Positions 1 through 7,647 of a DNA stretch of 64,000 nt are shown here, one piece after another (position 1 is the first letter of the stretch; every line of letters begins with the position of its first letter). The notes beneath the pieces are model-generated. The model had not been told where the DNA came from and searched no databases. It worked only from the letters and a program-made list of their open reading frames with translations. Where the stretch lies: contig NZ_SRUO01000003.1 of the NCBI RefSeq assembly GCF_004791025.1, positions 248,001-312,000 of the forward strand. Reading direction: 5' to 3'. Position numbers and translations under genes: made by a program. Origin of the DNA: Mesorhizobium sp. M4B.F.Ca.ET.203.01.1.1 (GTDB taxonomy: Bacteria > Pseudomonadota > Alphaproteobacteria > Rhizobiales > Rhizobiaceae).

Positions 1-516
1 GGCGCGCAATAAGGCTGCGGGACGCGGGCTGTCGGCCTCGCGAACACGCGGTGGACAAAGGCGGGACGGAATATCCATGGAACCAGCCGGTGGAGACCCC
101 GGAACCATGAAATGCCGTCTCGCGGCGGTGAACCTTGGCCTTGCCCGGCCTCGGTTCGCTTTGTCTGCCTTGGCTTGGATGGGAGACCCGTCCGCACTGC
201 CGGCAATGAAGGTGTGCCTCTTTAGTAACCCCGGTCTTTGGACAACCGGAAGAGAACCAGAAAGGCCCGCACCGTCGTTGCTTCAAGGTGTCCTCGATCT
301 TGTGGTTGGCCACTGACCGACTGGAGTGGTTGGCTCCAGTTACCTTACCGATTGCCCTCACCATTCGAGGATCGGCGGACACCCACAGGCACGTGCGACT
401 TTGGGCAAGCGCGATATAAGAGCGTAGGATTTCACAATCAATAAAAATCGTAAGCTGCGGTTGTAAAATTTCCGGCATCGAACAATCTACGGATTACCGT
501 ATCCGGATATCGAACG
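1..516. other. Upstream region with no recognised gene
   Basis: I see no convincing coding region in this stretch. Short open frames exist on both strands but have no family resemblance, no good ribosome-binding site and mixed codon use. Just before the amidase start is a small perfect palindrome, TATCCGGATA at 500-509, which could be an operator. That is only a guess from its position. The left edge of the window may cut a neighbouring transcription unit. Confidence 0.4.
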
Positions 517-1716
517 ATGACAGGCACGCACGGACCGCTCAACGCCTTCCTGAACCTTCGCCAAATGCCTGTCGCGCATGCGCAATTGGGCACGCTGGCT
601 GGTCTCAGGCTGGCGGTGAAGGACATCTACGACGTCGCCGGCTATCGCACCGGCTGCGGCAATCCAGGCAAGTTCGCAGCGGCTCACGCGGCGTCGCGGA
701 CCGCTCCCGCGGTGCAGATGATTCTCGATGCCGGCGCGCGATTCGTCGGCAAGACCCAGACCGACGAGCTCGCATTCTCGCTGATGGGCCAGAACGCGCA
801 CTTTCCGTTTCCGGTGAACCCGGCCGCGCCCGAGCGCGTCACCGGCGGCTCATCATCGGGATCGGCGGCGGCGGTGGCGGGCAAGCTCGCCGACATCGCC
901 ACCGGCTCCGACACCGGCGGCTCGATCCGCGCGCCGGCGAGTTTTTGCGGCCTGATCGGGCTGCGCGCCACGCATGGCCGCATATCGCTCGACGGCGCCA
1001 TGAAGCTCGCCCCGAGCTTCGACACCTTCGGCTGGTTCGCCGACGACATCGAAACCTATGAGGCGGTCGGCAAGCTGCTGCTCGGCCGCGACCCGCATCA
1101 GCATGCGCTCAACCTGCCACTGTCGATCGGCTGGCTGGACGCCTTGGTGTCGGGTCCGGCCGAGGCCGCCGAATATGCCAGGATGAAGGCGCTCGCCGCT
1201 TCCGTCATCGGCGAGCATGCGCAGGTGGAGTACAGTTTCACCTCCTTCCCCGACGAGCTCTATTGGTGCTTTCGCCGCCTGCAGGCCTTCGAGGCATGGC
1301 AGGAGCATGGCGACTGGATCAGCAGCGGCGAGCGCGGTCTCGGGCCGGGCGTCGACGAGCGTTTTGCTTTTGGCCGTGCCGTCGATGCCAGGACGGTCGA
1401 AACCGAGACGACCCGCCGGCTGGCCTTCCGTGCCGAGCTCGCCGCCCTGCTCGGCAGCCATGGCTTTCTCGTCCTGCCGACCGTTCCGGGCGCGGCGCCG
1501 CTCGTCAACAGCGCGCCGGAACAGCTGCAGACCTACCGCGAAAGGGCGCTGCATCTATTGTGCCTCTCCGGCCTCTCCGGCTTCCCGCAGATCACGCTGC
1601 CGCTCGGATCGGTCGACGGCGCGCCGTTCGGCCTGTCGCTGCTCGGCCCTTCCGGGAGCGATGTCGCCCTGATACGGCTCGGCCGAAAACTCCTCGACGC
1701 CGCACGAAAGGCCTGA
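517..1716 (+). CDS. Amidase (amidase-signature family)
   Basis: Predicted 399-residue amidohydrolase that cleaves a C-N amide bond, probably in the cytoplasm (no signal peptide). The Ser-cisSer-Lys machinery is visible: Lys35 in LAVKDIYDV, the Gly/Ser-rich stretch GGSSSGSAA at about 110-118, and the presumed nucleophile Ser136 in GSDTGGSIR. At about 400 residues it belongs to the shorter members of the family, as in AtzF-like or indoleacetamide-hydrolase-like proteins. The substrate cannot be read from sequence. The start has no clear Shine-Dalgarno sequence, but the N-terminus PLNAFL fits the family. A LysR gene begins 3 bases after the stop, so the two are probably co-transcribed and the regulator may control this enzyme. 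Confidence 0.88.
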   Translation: MTGTHGPLNAFLNLRQMPVAHAQLGTLAGLRLAVKDIYDVAGYRTGCGNPGKFAAAHAASRTAPAVQMILDAGARFVGKTQTDELAFSLMGQNAHFPFPVNPAAPERVTGGSSSGSAAAVAGKLADIATGSDTGGSIRAPASFCGLIGLRATHGRISLDGAMKLAPSFDTFGWFADDIETYEAVGKLLLGRDPHQHALNLPLSIGWLDALVSGPAEAAEYARMKALAASVIGEHAQVEYSFTSFPDELYWCFRRLQAFEAWQEHGDWISSGERGLGPGVDERFAFGRAVDARTVETETTRRLAFRAELAALLGSHGFLVLPTVPGAAPLVNSAPEQLQTYRERALHLLCLSGLSGFPQITLPLGSVDGAPFGLSLLGPSGSDVALIRLGRKLLDAARKA

Positions 1717-1719
1717 GCC

Positions 1720-2619
1720 ATGGACACGTTGACCCGCATGCGCGCCTTCATCGACGTCGTCGAGGCCGAAGGCTTTTCGGCCGCCGCGCGCAAGATCGGC
1801 CGCTCCAAGGCGCTGCTGTCGAAATATGTGCGCGAGCTGGAGGACGAGCTCGGCGCCTTGCTCCTGAACCGCACTACCAGGCAGTTCTCGATGACCGAGG
1901 CCGGCCATACCTATTACAGGCGCGCCTCCGAGATCGTGCGCGAGGTCGACAGCCTGGCCGATGCGGTGCGCGAATCCTCCGGCGATGTGCGCGGCCGCAT
2001 CAAGCTTTCGGCGGCGCGTACCTTCGCCGACGCGCCGATCGGCCAGTCGCTGATCGACTTCGCCAAGGAGCATCCCGACATCGTGCTCGACATCCATCTC
2101 GATGACCGTTTCGTCGACCTGGTCGAGGAGGGCTTCGACCTCGCCGTGCGCATCTCCAGGCTGGAGAACTCCTCGCTGATCGCGAGGCGCCTTGCGCCCT
2201 TTTCGGTCAGGCTGTGCGCATCTCCGGACCTAATCGCCAAGCACGGCATGCCGATGCGTCCGCAGGACCTCGCCCGCATCCCCTGCATCATCGACACCAA
2301 TGGCCGCTGGCTGACCAACTGGCCGTTCAAGGGCGACGCCGGCGAGACGATGAGCGTGTCGGTATCCGGCCCGATCGAGGTCAACAGCCCGATGACCGCG
2401 CGGGCTGCCGCCGTTGCCGGCCTTGGCTTCACCATGCTGCCCGATTTCATCGCCATCCCCGAGATCGAGAGCGGCCGTCTGGTGACGGCATTGGACGACC
2501 GCCTGCTCTCCGGCAGCGGCATCTTCGCCGTCTATCCGCACCGGCGCTATCTGCCGGCAAAGGTGCGCGTCTTCGTCGATTTCCTGGTGCAGTGGTTCAA
2601 GACGCGAGAAAGCGCCTGA
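1720..2619 (+). CDS. LysR-family transcriptional regulator
   Basis: A 299-residue LysR-type regulator of normal length. The N-terminal winged helix-turn-helix (about residues 1-60) shows the typical MDTLTRMRAFIDVVEAEGFS opening and AARKIGRSKALLSKYVRELE recognition region. The rest is the periplasmic-binding-protein-like effector domain. It belongs to the CrgA/AaeR-like group that senses small organic molecules. Unusually for this family it is not divergent from its likely target but follows the amidase by 3 bases on the same strand, suggesting a two-gene operon. The effector is unknown. Confidence 0.92.
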   Translation: MDTLTRMRAFIDVVEAEGFSAAARKIGRSKALLSKYVRELEDELGALLLNRTTRQFSMTEAGHTYYRRASEIVREVDSLADAVRESSGDVRGRIKLSAARTFADAPIGQSLIDFAKEHPDIVLDIHLDDRFVDLVEEGFDLAVRISRLENSSLIARRLAPFSVRLCASPDLIAKHGMPMRPQDLARIPCIIDTNGRWLTNWPFKGDAGETMSVSVSGPIEVNSPMTARAAAVAGLGFTMLPDFIAIPEIESGRLVTALDDRLLSGSGIFAVYPHRRYLPAKVRVFVDFLVQWFKTRESA

Positions 2620-2707
2620 CACGCCGGCAGCCGACGCGGTCCCAATTTCGCCCCCTTTTTGGTAACTCTCGGGCAACCATCCAAAGCCACGGAATCGCCA
2701 TCCGCAA

Positions 2708-3376
2708 ATGCACCTGAAACGGCAAGCAATCATGCTGTCTTCCGCCTTGGCGGCGACGTTCGCGGCGGTCGGACCGGCCGAGGTGCATCCCCACGTCTTC
2801 GCCGAAGCGCGACTCGACGTCATCCTCAGCGAGGATCACCAAAGTGTGAAGGCGTTGCGCCATCTCTGGCGTTTCGACGACCTGTTTTCGAGTACGGTGA
2901 TGATGGAGTTCGACAAGAACTCCGACCTGAAGCTTGACGACAAGGAGCTGAAGGAAGTGGCCGACACCGTCCATTCCTCGCTGGCGGAGTTCAACTATTT
3001 CCAGCTCGTCACCCAGGACGGCAAGGATGTGGCGATGACCCCGCCGCCGCACCTGATGGCCAATTTCGACAATGACCAGCTGATCATCCTGTTCGAATCC
3101 GAACCGAAGGCCCCGATCAAGCTCACCGGCAAGATCGACATCGGCGTCTATGACCCGACCTTCTACACCGCGATCGACTTCACCGACGATTCGAACCTGA
3201 CCGTCGAGGGCCTGCCCTCGACCTGCACCAGGAAGGTCGTCCGCCCCGACCCGGATGAGGCGATCGCCCAGAACCAGAAGACCCTGACGGAAGCCTTCTT
3301 CAACGATCCGACAGGCACCGACATGAGCAAGATCTTCGCCACCAAGCTCGAACTGAACTGCCCGCCGGAAGGATAG
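2708..3376 (+). CDS. DUF1007 family periplasmic protein
   Basis: A 222-residue exported protein of the DUF1007 family. The N-terminus has a short hydrophobic signal-like segment (about residues 9-25, ending near GPAEV), followed by the conserved mature start HPHVFAEARL. The family has no assigned activity but is repeatedly found beside NicO-type nickel/cobalt transporters, as here: the NicO gene begins 5-8 bases downstream. A periplasmic accessory or metal-handling role is therefore inferred from context. No strong ribosome-binding site precedes the ATG. A second in-frame ATG at 2732 would give a shorter signal peptide. Confidence 0.85.
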   Translation: MHLKRQAIMLSSALAATFAAVGPAEVHPHVFAEARLDVILSEDHQSVKALRHLWRFDDLFSSTVMMEFDKNSDLKLDDKELKEVADTVHSSLAEFNYFQLVTQDGKDVAMTPPPHLMANFDNDQLIILFESEPKAPIKLTGKIDIGVYDPTFYTAIDFTDDSNLTVEGLPSTCTRKVVRPDPDEAIAQNQKTLTEAFFNDPTGTDMSKIFATKLELNCPPEG

Positions 3377-3380
3377 ATCG

Positions 3381-4685
3381 GTGATGAAACCGTCGCTGCG
3401 CGCAAGCAGGTTCCGCAAAAGTGTCCTGCGGTTTTGCGATCGGAACCTGCGGCAAACAAGGGAATCTAGGCGGATATTCGTGGGGTATCCCACGAATATC
3501 CGTTTAGCACTCGGCCTCCTGGCCGCCGCCCTGGTGATGACGCATCTGCCGGGCGTCGCCCATGCGCAGAGCTCGCTCGGCATCGGCACCAATGACGGCA
3601 TGGCGCCCTCCGCCAGCGGTCCGTTCGCCCATATCCTGATGTGGATCAACCTGCGCCAGCAGGAATTCTACCATGCGCTGGCTAGCGCGATGAAGGCGAT
3701 GCGCCAGGACGGCAGCAAGCTGTGGCTGCTGATCGGCCTCTCCTTCGCCTATGGCATCTTCCATGCCGCCGGCCCCGGACACGGCAAGGCGGTGATCTCG
3801 TCCTACATGGTGGCCAATGAGGTGGCGCTGAAGCGCGGCATCATGCTGTCCTTCGTCTCGGCGCTGCTGCAGGGGCTGACGGCGGTCGTGGTCATGATGC
3901 TCGCCTATTTCGTGCTGCGCGGCACCGCGGTGTCGATGACCGACGCGGCATGGTTCCTGGAAATCTCGAGCTATGTGCTGGTCACCCTGTTCGGCGCCTG
4001 GCTGCTCTGGCGCAAGGCGGGTCCCGCCATCCGCCGCCTGTTCGGCGCCGGCACGGCCTACAGCCTCTCGGCGGCCCATGCCGGGCACTCGCATGCAGGA
4101 CACTCGGATGCCGGCCATTCGCACGCAGGGCATTCACATGCGGGTCATTCGCACGCCGCGCATGCCCACGCGCTTCACACGCACGACCAGGACGACCACG
4201 CGGCCCACCATTCGCACGCGCATGGCCACGGCGCGCATGATCACCATCGCCACGACCACGGCGCGCACGATCACCACCATCATGACCACGCCGCCGGCGA
4301 AGTCTGCGAGACCTGCGGCCATTCGCACGCGCCCGATCCGGCGCTGCTGTCGGGCGACCATTTCGACTGGCGCACGGCGTGGTCGGCGGTGGCCGCCGTC
4401 GGCATCCGCCCCTGCTCCGGTGCGCTGATCGTGCTGAGCTTTGCCCTGCTCAACGGGCTTTGGCTGGGCGGCCTGCTGTCGGTGCTCGCCATGTCGATCG
4501 GCACAGCGATCACCGTATCTGCCCTGGCGACGCTTGCGGTGACCGCCAAGAACTGGGCCGTCTATTTCGCCGGCGACGGCCGCATGGGCAACCGCATCCA
4601 TTCCTTCGTCGAGATCGGCGGCGCGGCGTTCATCTTCGTGGTGGGGCTGCTGCTGCTGTCGGCCAGCCTGACCGGCGGCGTCTGA
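3381..4685 (+). CDS. NicO-family nickel/cobalt transporter, His-rich
   Basis: Inner-membrane nickel/cobalt efflux transporter of the NicO/RcnA type. Family marks are HAAGPGHGKAVISSYM in the first membrane helix and GIRPCSGALIVLSFAL near residue 340, with about six membrane segments. Between them lies a cytoplasmic or periplasmic loop extremely rich in His and Asp, built partly from a 5-residue repeat AGHSH, which presumably binds metal. GTG 3381 or ATG 3384 opens the frame, but the first 40 residues are encoded by two palindromic repeats (see repeat entries). The hydrophobic signal-like segment LALGLLAAALVM begins only after them. GTG 3480 is therefore a plausible alternative start. It is probably co-transcribed with the DUF1007 gene. 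Confidence 0.88.
   Translation: MMKPSLRASRFRKSVLRFCDRNLRQTRESRRIFVGYPTNIRLALGLLAAALVMTHLPGVAHAQSSLGIGTNDGMAPSASGPFAHILMWINLRQQEFYHALASAMKAMRQDGSKLWLLIGLSFAYGIFHAAGPGHGKAVISSYMVANEVALKRGIMLSFVSALLQGLTAVVVMMLAYFVLRGTAVSMTDAAWFLEISSYVLVTLFGAWLLWRKAGPAIRRLFGAGTAYSLSAAHAGHSHAGHSDAGHSHAGHSHAGHSHAAHAHALHTHDQDDHAAHHSHAHGHGAHDHHRHDHGAHDHHHHDHAAGEVCETCGHSHAPDPALLSGDHFDWRTAWSAVAAVGIRPCSGALIVLSFALLNGLWLGGLLSVLAMSIGTAITVSALATLAVTAKNWAVYFAGDGRMGNRIHSFVEIGGAAFIFVVGLLLLSASLTGGV
3406..3450 (+). repeat. Dispersed palindromic repeat (REP-like), copy 1
   Basis: Imperfect inverted repeat with outer arms GCAGGTTC / GAACCTGC and inner arms CGCAAAA / TTTTGCG around a short loop, with a two-base bulge on one side. 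It carries the shared core AAAAGTG...GCGGTTTT also found in the element at 33563-33605 (opposite orientation), so the two belong to one family. Such elements are normally intergenic. This one lies at the 5' end of the NicO reading frame and is open through its whole length. Confidence 0.75.
3471..3502. repeat. Perfect 14-bp inverted repeat
   Basis: CGGATATTCGTGGG, a 4-base GTAT loop, then the exact complement CCCACGAATATCCG. It follows the REP-like element by 20 bases and sits in the NicO reading frame just before the hydrophobic signal segment. It has no T-run, so a simple intrinsic terminator is unlikely. It would fold into a very stable hairpin near the possible GTG start at 3480, which lies inside the first arm. 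Confidence 0.85.
4077..4157 (+). repeat. 15-bp tandem repeat encoding AGHSH units
   Basis: Five to six imperfect copies of a 15-base unit of the form CATGCNGGNCANTCG encode consecutive AGHSH pentapeptides in the His-rich loop of the NicO transporter. Copies differ mainly at third codon positions, so the repeat is maintained at protein level. Copy number could vary by slippage. Confidence 0.75.
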
Positions 4686-4692
4686 CGGCGGA

Positions 4693-5670
4693 TCAACCCG
4701 CCAATTTGTTACCCAGTTCGTCCTCGATATGGGCGCGGATAATTTCGTCGAAACTCGTCTCGGCGGCGAACCCAAGTTCCCTTGAGCGCTTCGCCTCGAA
4801 CCGTGTCGGCCAGCCTTTGACGATCGCCCAGATGGTGTCGTCGGGCTGCTCGCGGATCAGCTTCGCCACATTCGATCCGGCGACCCGTTCCAGCGCCTCG
4901 ATCTGCTCTCCGACGGTGACGGCGACGCCAGGCATTGTAAGGTTGCGGCGCGGCCCGACGGCGGCGCCGTCGATCTCCGCCGCATGGATCAGGAAGTTCA
5001 CCGCCGAGCGCGGGCTGGCGTGGGTGTGCAGCACCGAGCGCGGCACTGGCAGGATCGCCTCCTGGCCGGCGAGCGGTTCCCGGATGATGCTGGAGAAGAA
5101 CCCCGAGGCCGCCTTGTTCGGCTTGCCTGGCCGCACGCAGATGGTCGGCAGCCTGATGCCGATGCCGTCGAAGAAGCCGCGCCGCGTATAGTCGGCGAGC
5201 AGCGCCTCGCTCATCTGCTTCTGCGTGCCGTATGAGGTCAGCGGCGTCGGGTGGAACTCGTCCGGGATGACATCCGGGAACGGCGCGCCGAACACCGCGA
5301 TCGACGAGGTGAAGACGAGGCGCGGCGCAAACCCCGCCAGACGCACGGCGTCGAACAGCGCGCGCGTGCCGTCGAGATTGACCCGGTAGCCGAGGTCGAA
5401 ATTGGCTTCCGCCTCGCCCGACACGATGCCGGCCAGATGGAAGATCACGTCCGGCTGCGCCGCGAGCAGGCTTGCCGTGGCGCCCGGCGCGGCAAGGTCG
5501 CCGGTGTGGAGGGAGACATCGACCCCCGGCATGGCGGGCGCTTCAGGCGCCACGATATCGTGCAGCTCGAGCGCACTGATCTTGCGGCCGCGCAGCTGCC
5601 CGTCCTTGGCCAGCCGGGCAATCAGCTTGCGGCCGGCCATGCCGGCGGCGCCCGTAATCAACACGCGCAT
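4693..5670 (-). CDS. denD: D-erythronate dehydrogenase-like NAD-dependent epimerase/dehydratase
   Basis: A 325-residue extended short-chain dehydrogenase. It has the Rossmann motif TGAAGMAGR at the N-terminus, the catalytic SYGTQK segment (Tyr and Lys), and a long stretch GIGIRLPTICVRPGKPNKAA that matches DenD, the NAD-dependent D-erythronate 2-dehydrogenase. I chose the ATG beginning MRVLITG, which gives the normal family start. An upstream in-frame start would add 11 residues with no function. It lies one base after the stop of a small membrane-protein gene. The usual partner genes of tetronate catabolism (kinase, isomerase) are not in this window, so the exact substrate is less sure than the fold. 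Confidence 0.75.
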   Translation of the reverse strand: MRVLITGAAGMAGRKLIARLAKDGQLRGRKISALELHDIVAPEAPAMPGVDVSLHTGDLAAPGATASLLAAQPDVIFHLAGIVSGEAEANFDLGYRVNLDGTRALFDAVRLAGFAPRLVFTSSIAVFGAPFPDVIPDEFHPTPLTSYGTQKQMSEALLADYTRRGFFDGIGIRLPTICVRPGKPNKAASGFFSSIIREPLAGQEAILPVPRSVLHTHASPRSAVNFLIHAAEIDGAAVGPRRNLTMPGVAVTVGEQIEALERVAGSNVAKLIREQPDDTIWAIVKGWPTRFEAKRSRELGFAAETSFDEIIRAHIEDELGNKLAG

Positions 5671-5671
5671 C

Positions 5672-5878
5672 TCAAGGATCCTTCTTGCGCTGGCTGCGGC
5701 CACGCAGCCAGAAGACCACGAAAATCGCCACCATGAAGACGGCCGCGATGGCGGCGGCCAGGATGGTCGAGACGCTGCCGGCCGCCAGCATCACCCGCGG
5801 CAGGAAATAGGCGGCGATGCCGAACAGGAGCAGCACCCAGAACGCGCCAAGCGCGGCATTGCGTGTATCGCGATCCAT
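5672..5878 (-). CDS. Small two-helix membrane protein
   Basis: A 68-residue hypothetical protein with two hydrophobic helices (about residues 12-30 and 36-58), and a basic tail RGRSQRKKDP that should stay in the cytoplasm. I do not recognise a family. Its start overlaps the stop of the upstream CDF efflux gene (TGATG arrangement) and its stop lies one base before the DenD-like start, so all three genes are probably translated from one mRNA. Confidence 0.65.
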   Translation of the reverse strand: MDRDTRNAALGAFWVLLLFGIAAYFLPRVMLAAGSVSTILAAAIAAVFMVAIFVVFWLRGRSQRKKDP

Positions 5879-6864
5879 CAGTGATAGTGACCGCGATGCG
5901 GCGCCGCATGATGCGCGTGATCATGGTCGTGATCGTGATCGTCATCATCGTCGGCGCAATGCCCGAATTCCGGTTCGACGGTGGCATGGCTTATGCCGTG
6001 CTCGGCGGCGAGCCGCTTCTTGATGGCGCTGACCGCGCTGTGCGCGTCGACCCCGTCGTTCAGGCAGGCGTGCAGCGTCGCCATGTTGCTCGAACCGTCG
6101 AGCGACCAGACATGCATGTGGTGCACCTCGCGCACGCCCTTGACCGCGACTTCCAAATCCTTGGCGATCACGTCGCGGTCGAGGCTCGCCGGCACGCCTT
6201 CGAGCAGCACATGAGCGGCCTCGCGCATCAGCGACCACGCCGTCCACAGGATCAGCAGCGAGACCAGAACCGACAGGATCGGATCGATCGGCGTCCAGCC
6301 CGTCGCCAGGATGACCAGGGCCGCCGCGATGGCCGCGGCCGAGCCGAGCAGGTCGCCCAGCACATGCAGGATGGCGCCGCGCATGTTGAGGCTTTCGCGG
6401 TCGCCGCCATGCAGCACGAAGAAAGAGGCGATGTTGACCAGCAGGCCGGCGGTCGCGACCACCAGCATCGGCCCGCCGAGCACCGGCGCCGGCGCCATCA
6501 GGCGGCCCCAGGCTTCGTAGACGATCCACAGCGCGATGGCGAAGATGGCGATGCCGTTGGTGTAGGCGACCAGCGTCTTGACCCGGCCGAACCCGTAGGT
6601 CAGGCGAACCGTGGCCGGGCGGCCGGCGAGATGGAAGGCATACCACGCGAGCCCGAGCGCGATCGCATCGGCAAGCATGTGGCCGGCATCGGCAAGCAGC
6701 GCCAGCGATCCCGTCAGCAGGCCGCCGAGAGCCTCCGCGACCATGAAGCCGGCGGTCAGGCAGGCGGCGATCAGCACCCGCTTCTTGTCGGTCGAGCCAT
6801 GCACATGGCCCGCGCCATGGCTGTGGCCATGCCCTCCAGGCCCATGATCGTGGCTGTGCGCCAT
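5878..6864 (-). CDS. CDF-family cation efflux protein
   Basis: A 328-residue cation diffusion facilitator that exports divalent metals such as Zn2+ or Co2+ in exchange for protons. It has a His-rich N-terminus (HSHDHGPGGHGHSH), then six membrane helices. The metal-site motif HMLAD is in helix 2 (LLADAGHMLAD) and HVLGD in helix 5. A cytoplasmic C-terminal domain (VHHMHVWSLDG) is followed by a second His/Asp-rich tail (DDDDDHDHDHDHAHH). The organisation resembles ZitB/CzcD. The ATG at 6864 gives the family start MAHSHDHG. It is the first gene of a tight operon with the small membrane protein and the DenD-like gene, 14 bases after the GNAT gene. Confidence 0.92.
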   Translation of the reverse strand: MAHSHDHGPGGHGHSHGAGHVHGSTDKKRVLIAACLTAGFMVAEALGGLLTGSLALLADAGHMLADAIALGLAWYAFHLAGRPATVRLTYGFGRVKTLVAYTNGIAIFAIALWIVYEAWGRLMAPAPVLGGPMLVVATAGLLVNIASFFVLHGGDRESLNMRGAILHVLGDLLGSAAAIAAALVILATGWTPIDPILSVLVSLLILWTAWSLMREAAHVLLEGVPASLDRDVIAKDLEVAVKGVREVHHMHVWSLDGSSNMATLHACLNDGVDAHSAVSAIKKRLAAEHGISHATVEPEFGHCADDDDDHDHDHDHAHHAAPHRGHYH

Positions 6865-6877
6865 CGCGGAACTCCTG

Positions 6878-7564
6878 CTACGCGCCGGACGCGGCGCGGA
6901 AATCCTCGAGCCGCCGCTTCTGGCGGCCTTCATCGTCGAAATTGGCCGGATCGAGCCATGCCTCGTAGGCTTCGCGCAGCGCCGGCCATTCCTTGTCGAT
7001 GATCGAGTACCACGCGGTATCGCGGTTTTCTCCCTTGACCACAAGGTGCTGGCGGAAAATGCCCTCGAACTTGAAGCCGAAACGCTCGGCGGCGCGCTTC
7101 GACGGCTCGTTGCGGTTGTTGCATTTCCATTCGTAGCGGCGATAGCCGAGATCGTCGAAGATGTATTTCATGAACAGGAACTGCGCCTCGGTCGCCGCCG
7201 GCTTGCGCGAGATCAGCGGCCCCCAATAGATGTTGCCGATCTCGATCACGCCATAGGCAGGGTCGATGCGCATCAGCGTCTGCCGCCCGGCGACCTTGCC
7301 GCTCGCCTTGTCGATGACGGCGAAGAACAGCGGATCCTCGCTGGCCTCGACCTTGTCCAGCCACGGCTGGAAAGCGTCGCGGGTTTCCGGCGGATAGTCG
7401 GGCAGCCAGGCGAAGCGGCCACCGATATCGGACACCGAAGAGGCCTCGTAGAGGCCGTCGCCGTGCTTTGCGGCGCTCAGCGGTTCGAGCCTGGCATGGC
7501 GCCCTTCCAGCACCTTGCGCTCGGGGCGCGGGCGCGGCTGCCAATCCTTGAGATTTTCCGACAC
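6878..7564 (-). CDS. GNAT-family N-acetyltransferase
   Basis: A 228-residue acetyltransferase of the RimJ/RimL type, predicted to transfer acetyl from acetyl-CoA to an amino group of an unknown acceptor. The GNAT core is seen around GVIEIGNIYWGPLISRKPAA and YRRYEWKCNNRNEPSKRAAE, followed by RFGFKFEGIFRQH. The start is a GTG: a GGAG motif lies 6 bases before it, and the product then begins MSENLKDW as in relatives. An upstream in-frame start without a ribosome site would add about 50 residues. The upstream region is shared with the divergent aminotransferase gene (83 bases apart). Confidence 0.85.
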   Translation of the reverse strand: MSENLKDWQPRPRPERKVLEGRHARLEPLSAAKHGDGLYEASSVSDIGGRFAWLPDYPPETRDAFQPWLDKVEASEDPLFFAVIDKASGKVAGRQTLMRIDPAYGVIEIGNIYWGPLISRKPAATEAQFLFMKYIFDDLGYRRYEWKCNNRNEPSKRAAERFGFKFEGIFRQHLVVKGENRDTAWYSIIDKEWPALREAYEAWLDPANFDDEGRQKRRLEDFRAASGA

Positions 7565-7647
7565 CGAAAACTCCAATCCGTTTGACTTTTGCCGAAGGAC
7601 GCTCACAAAAACGCTCGCCCACAGTAAGAACCACAGGAACGGGAAAA

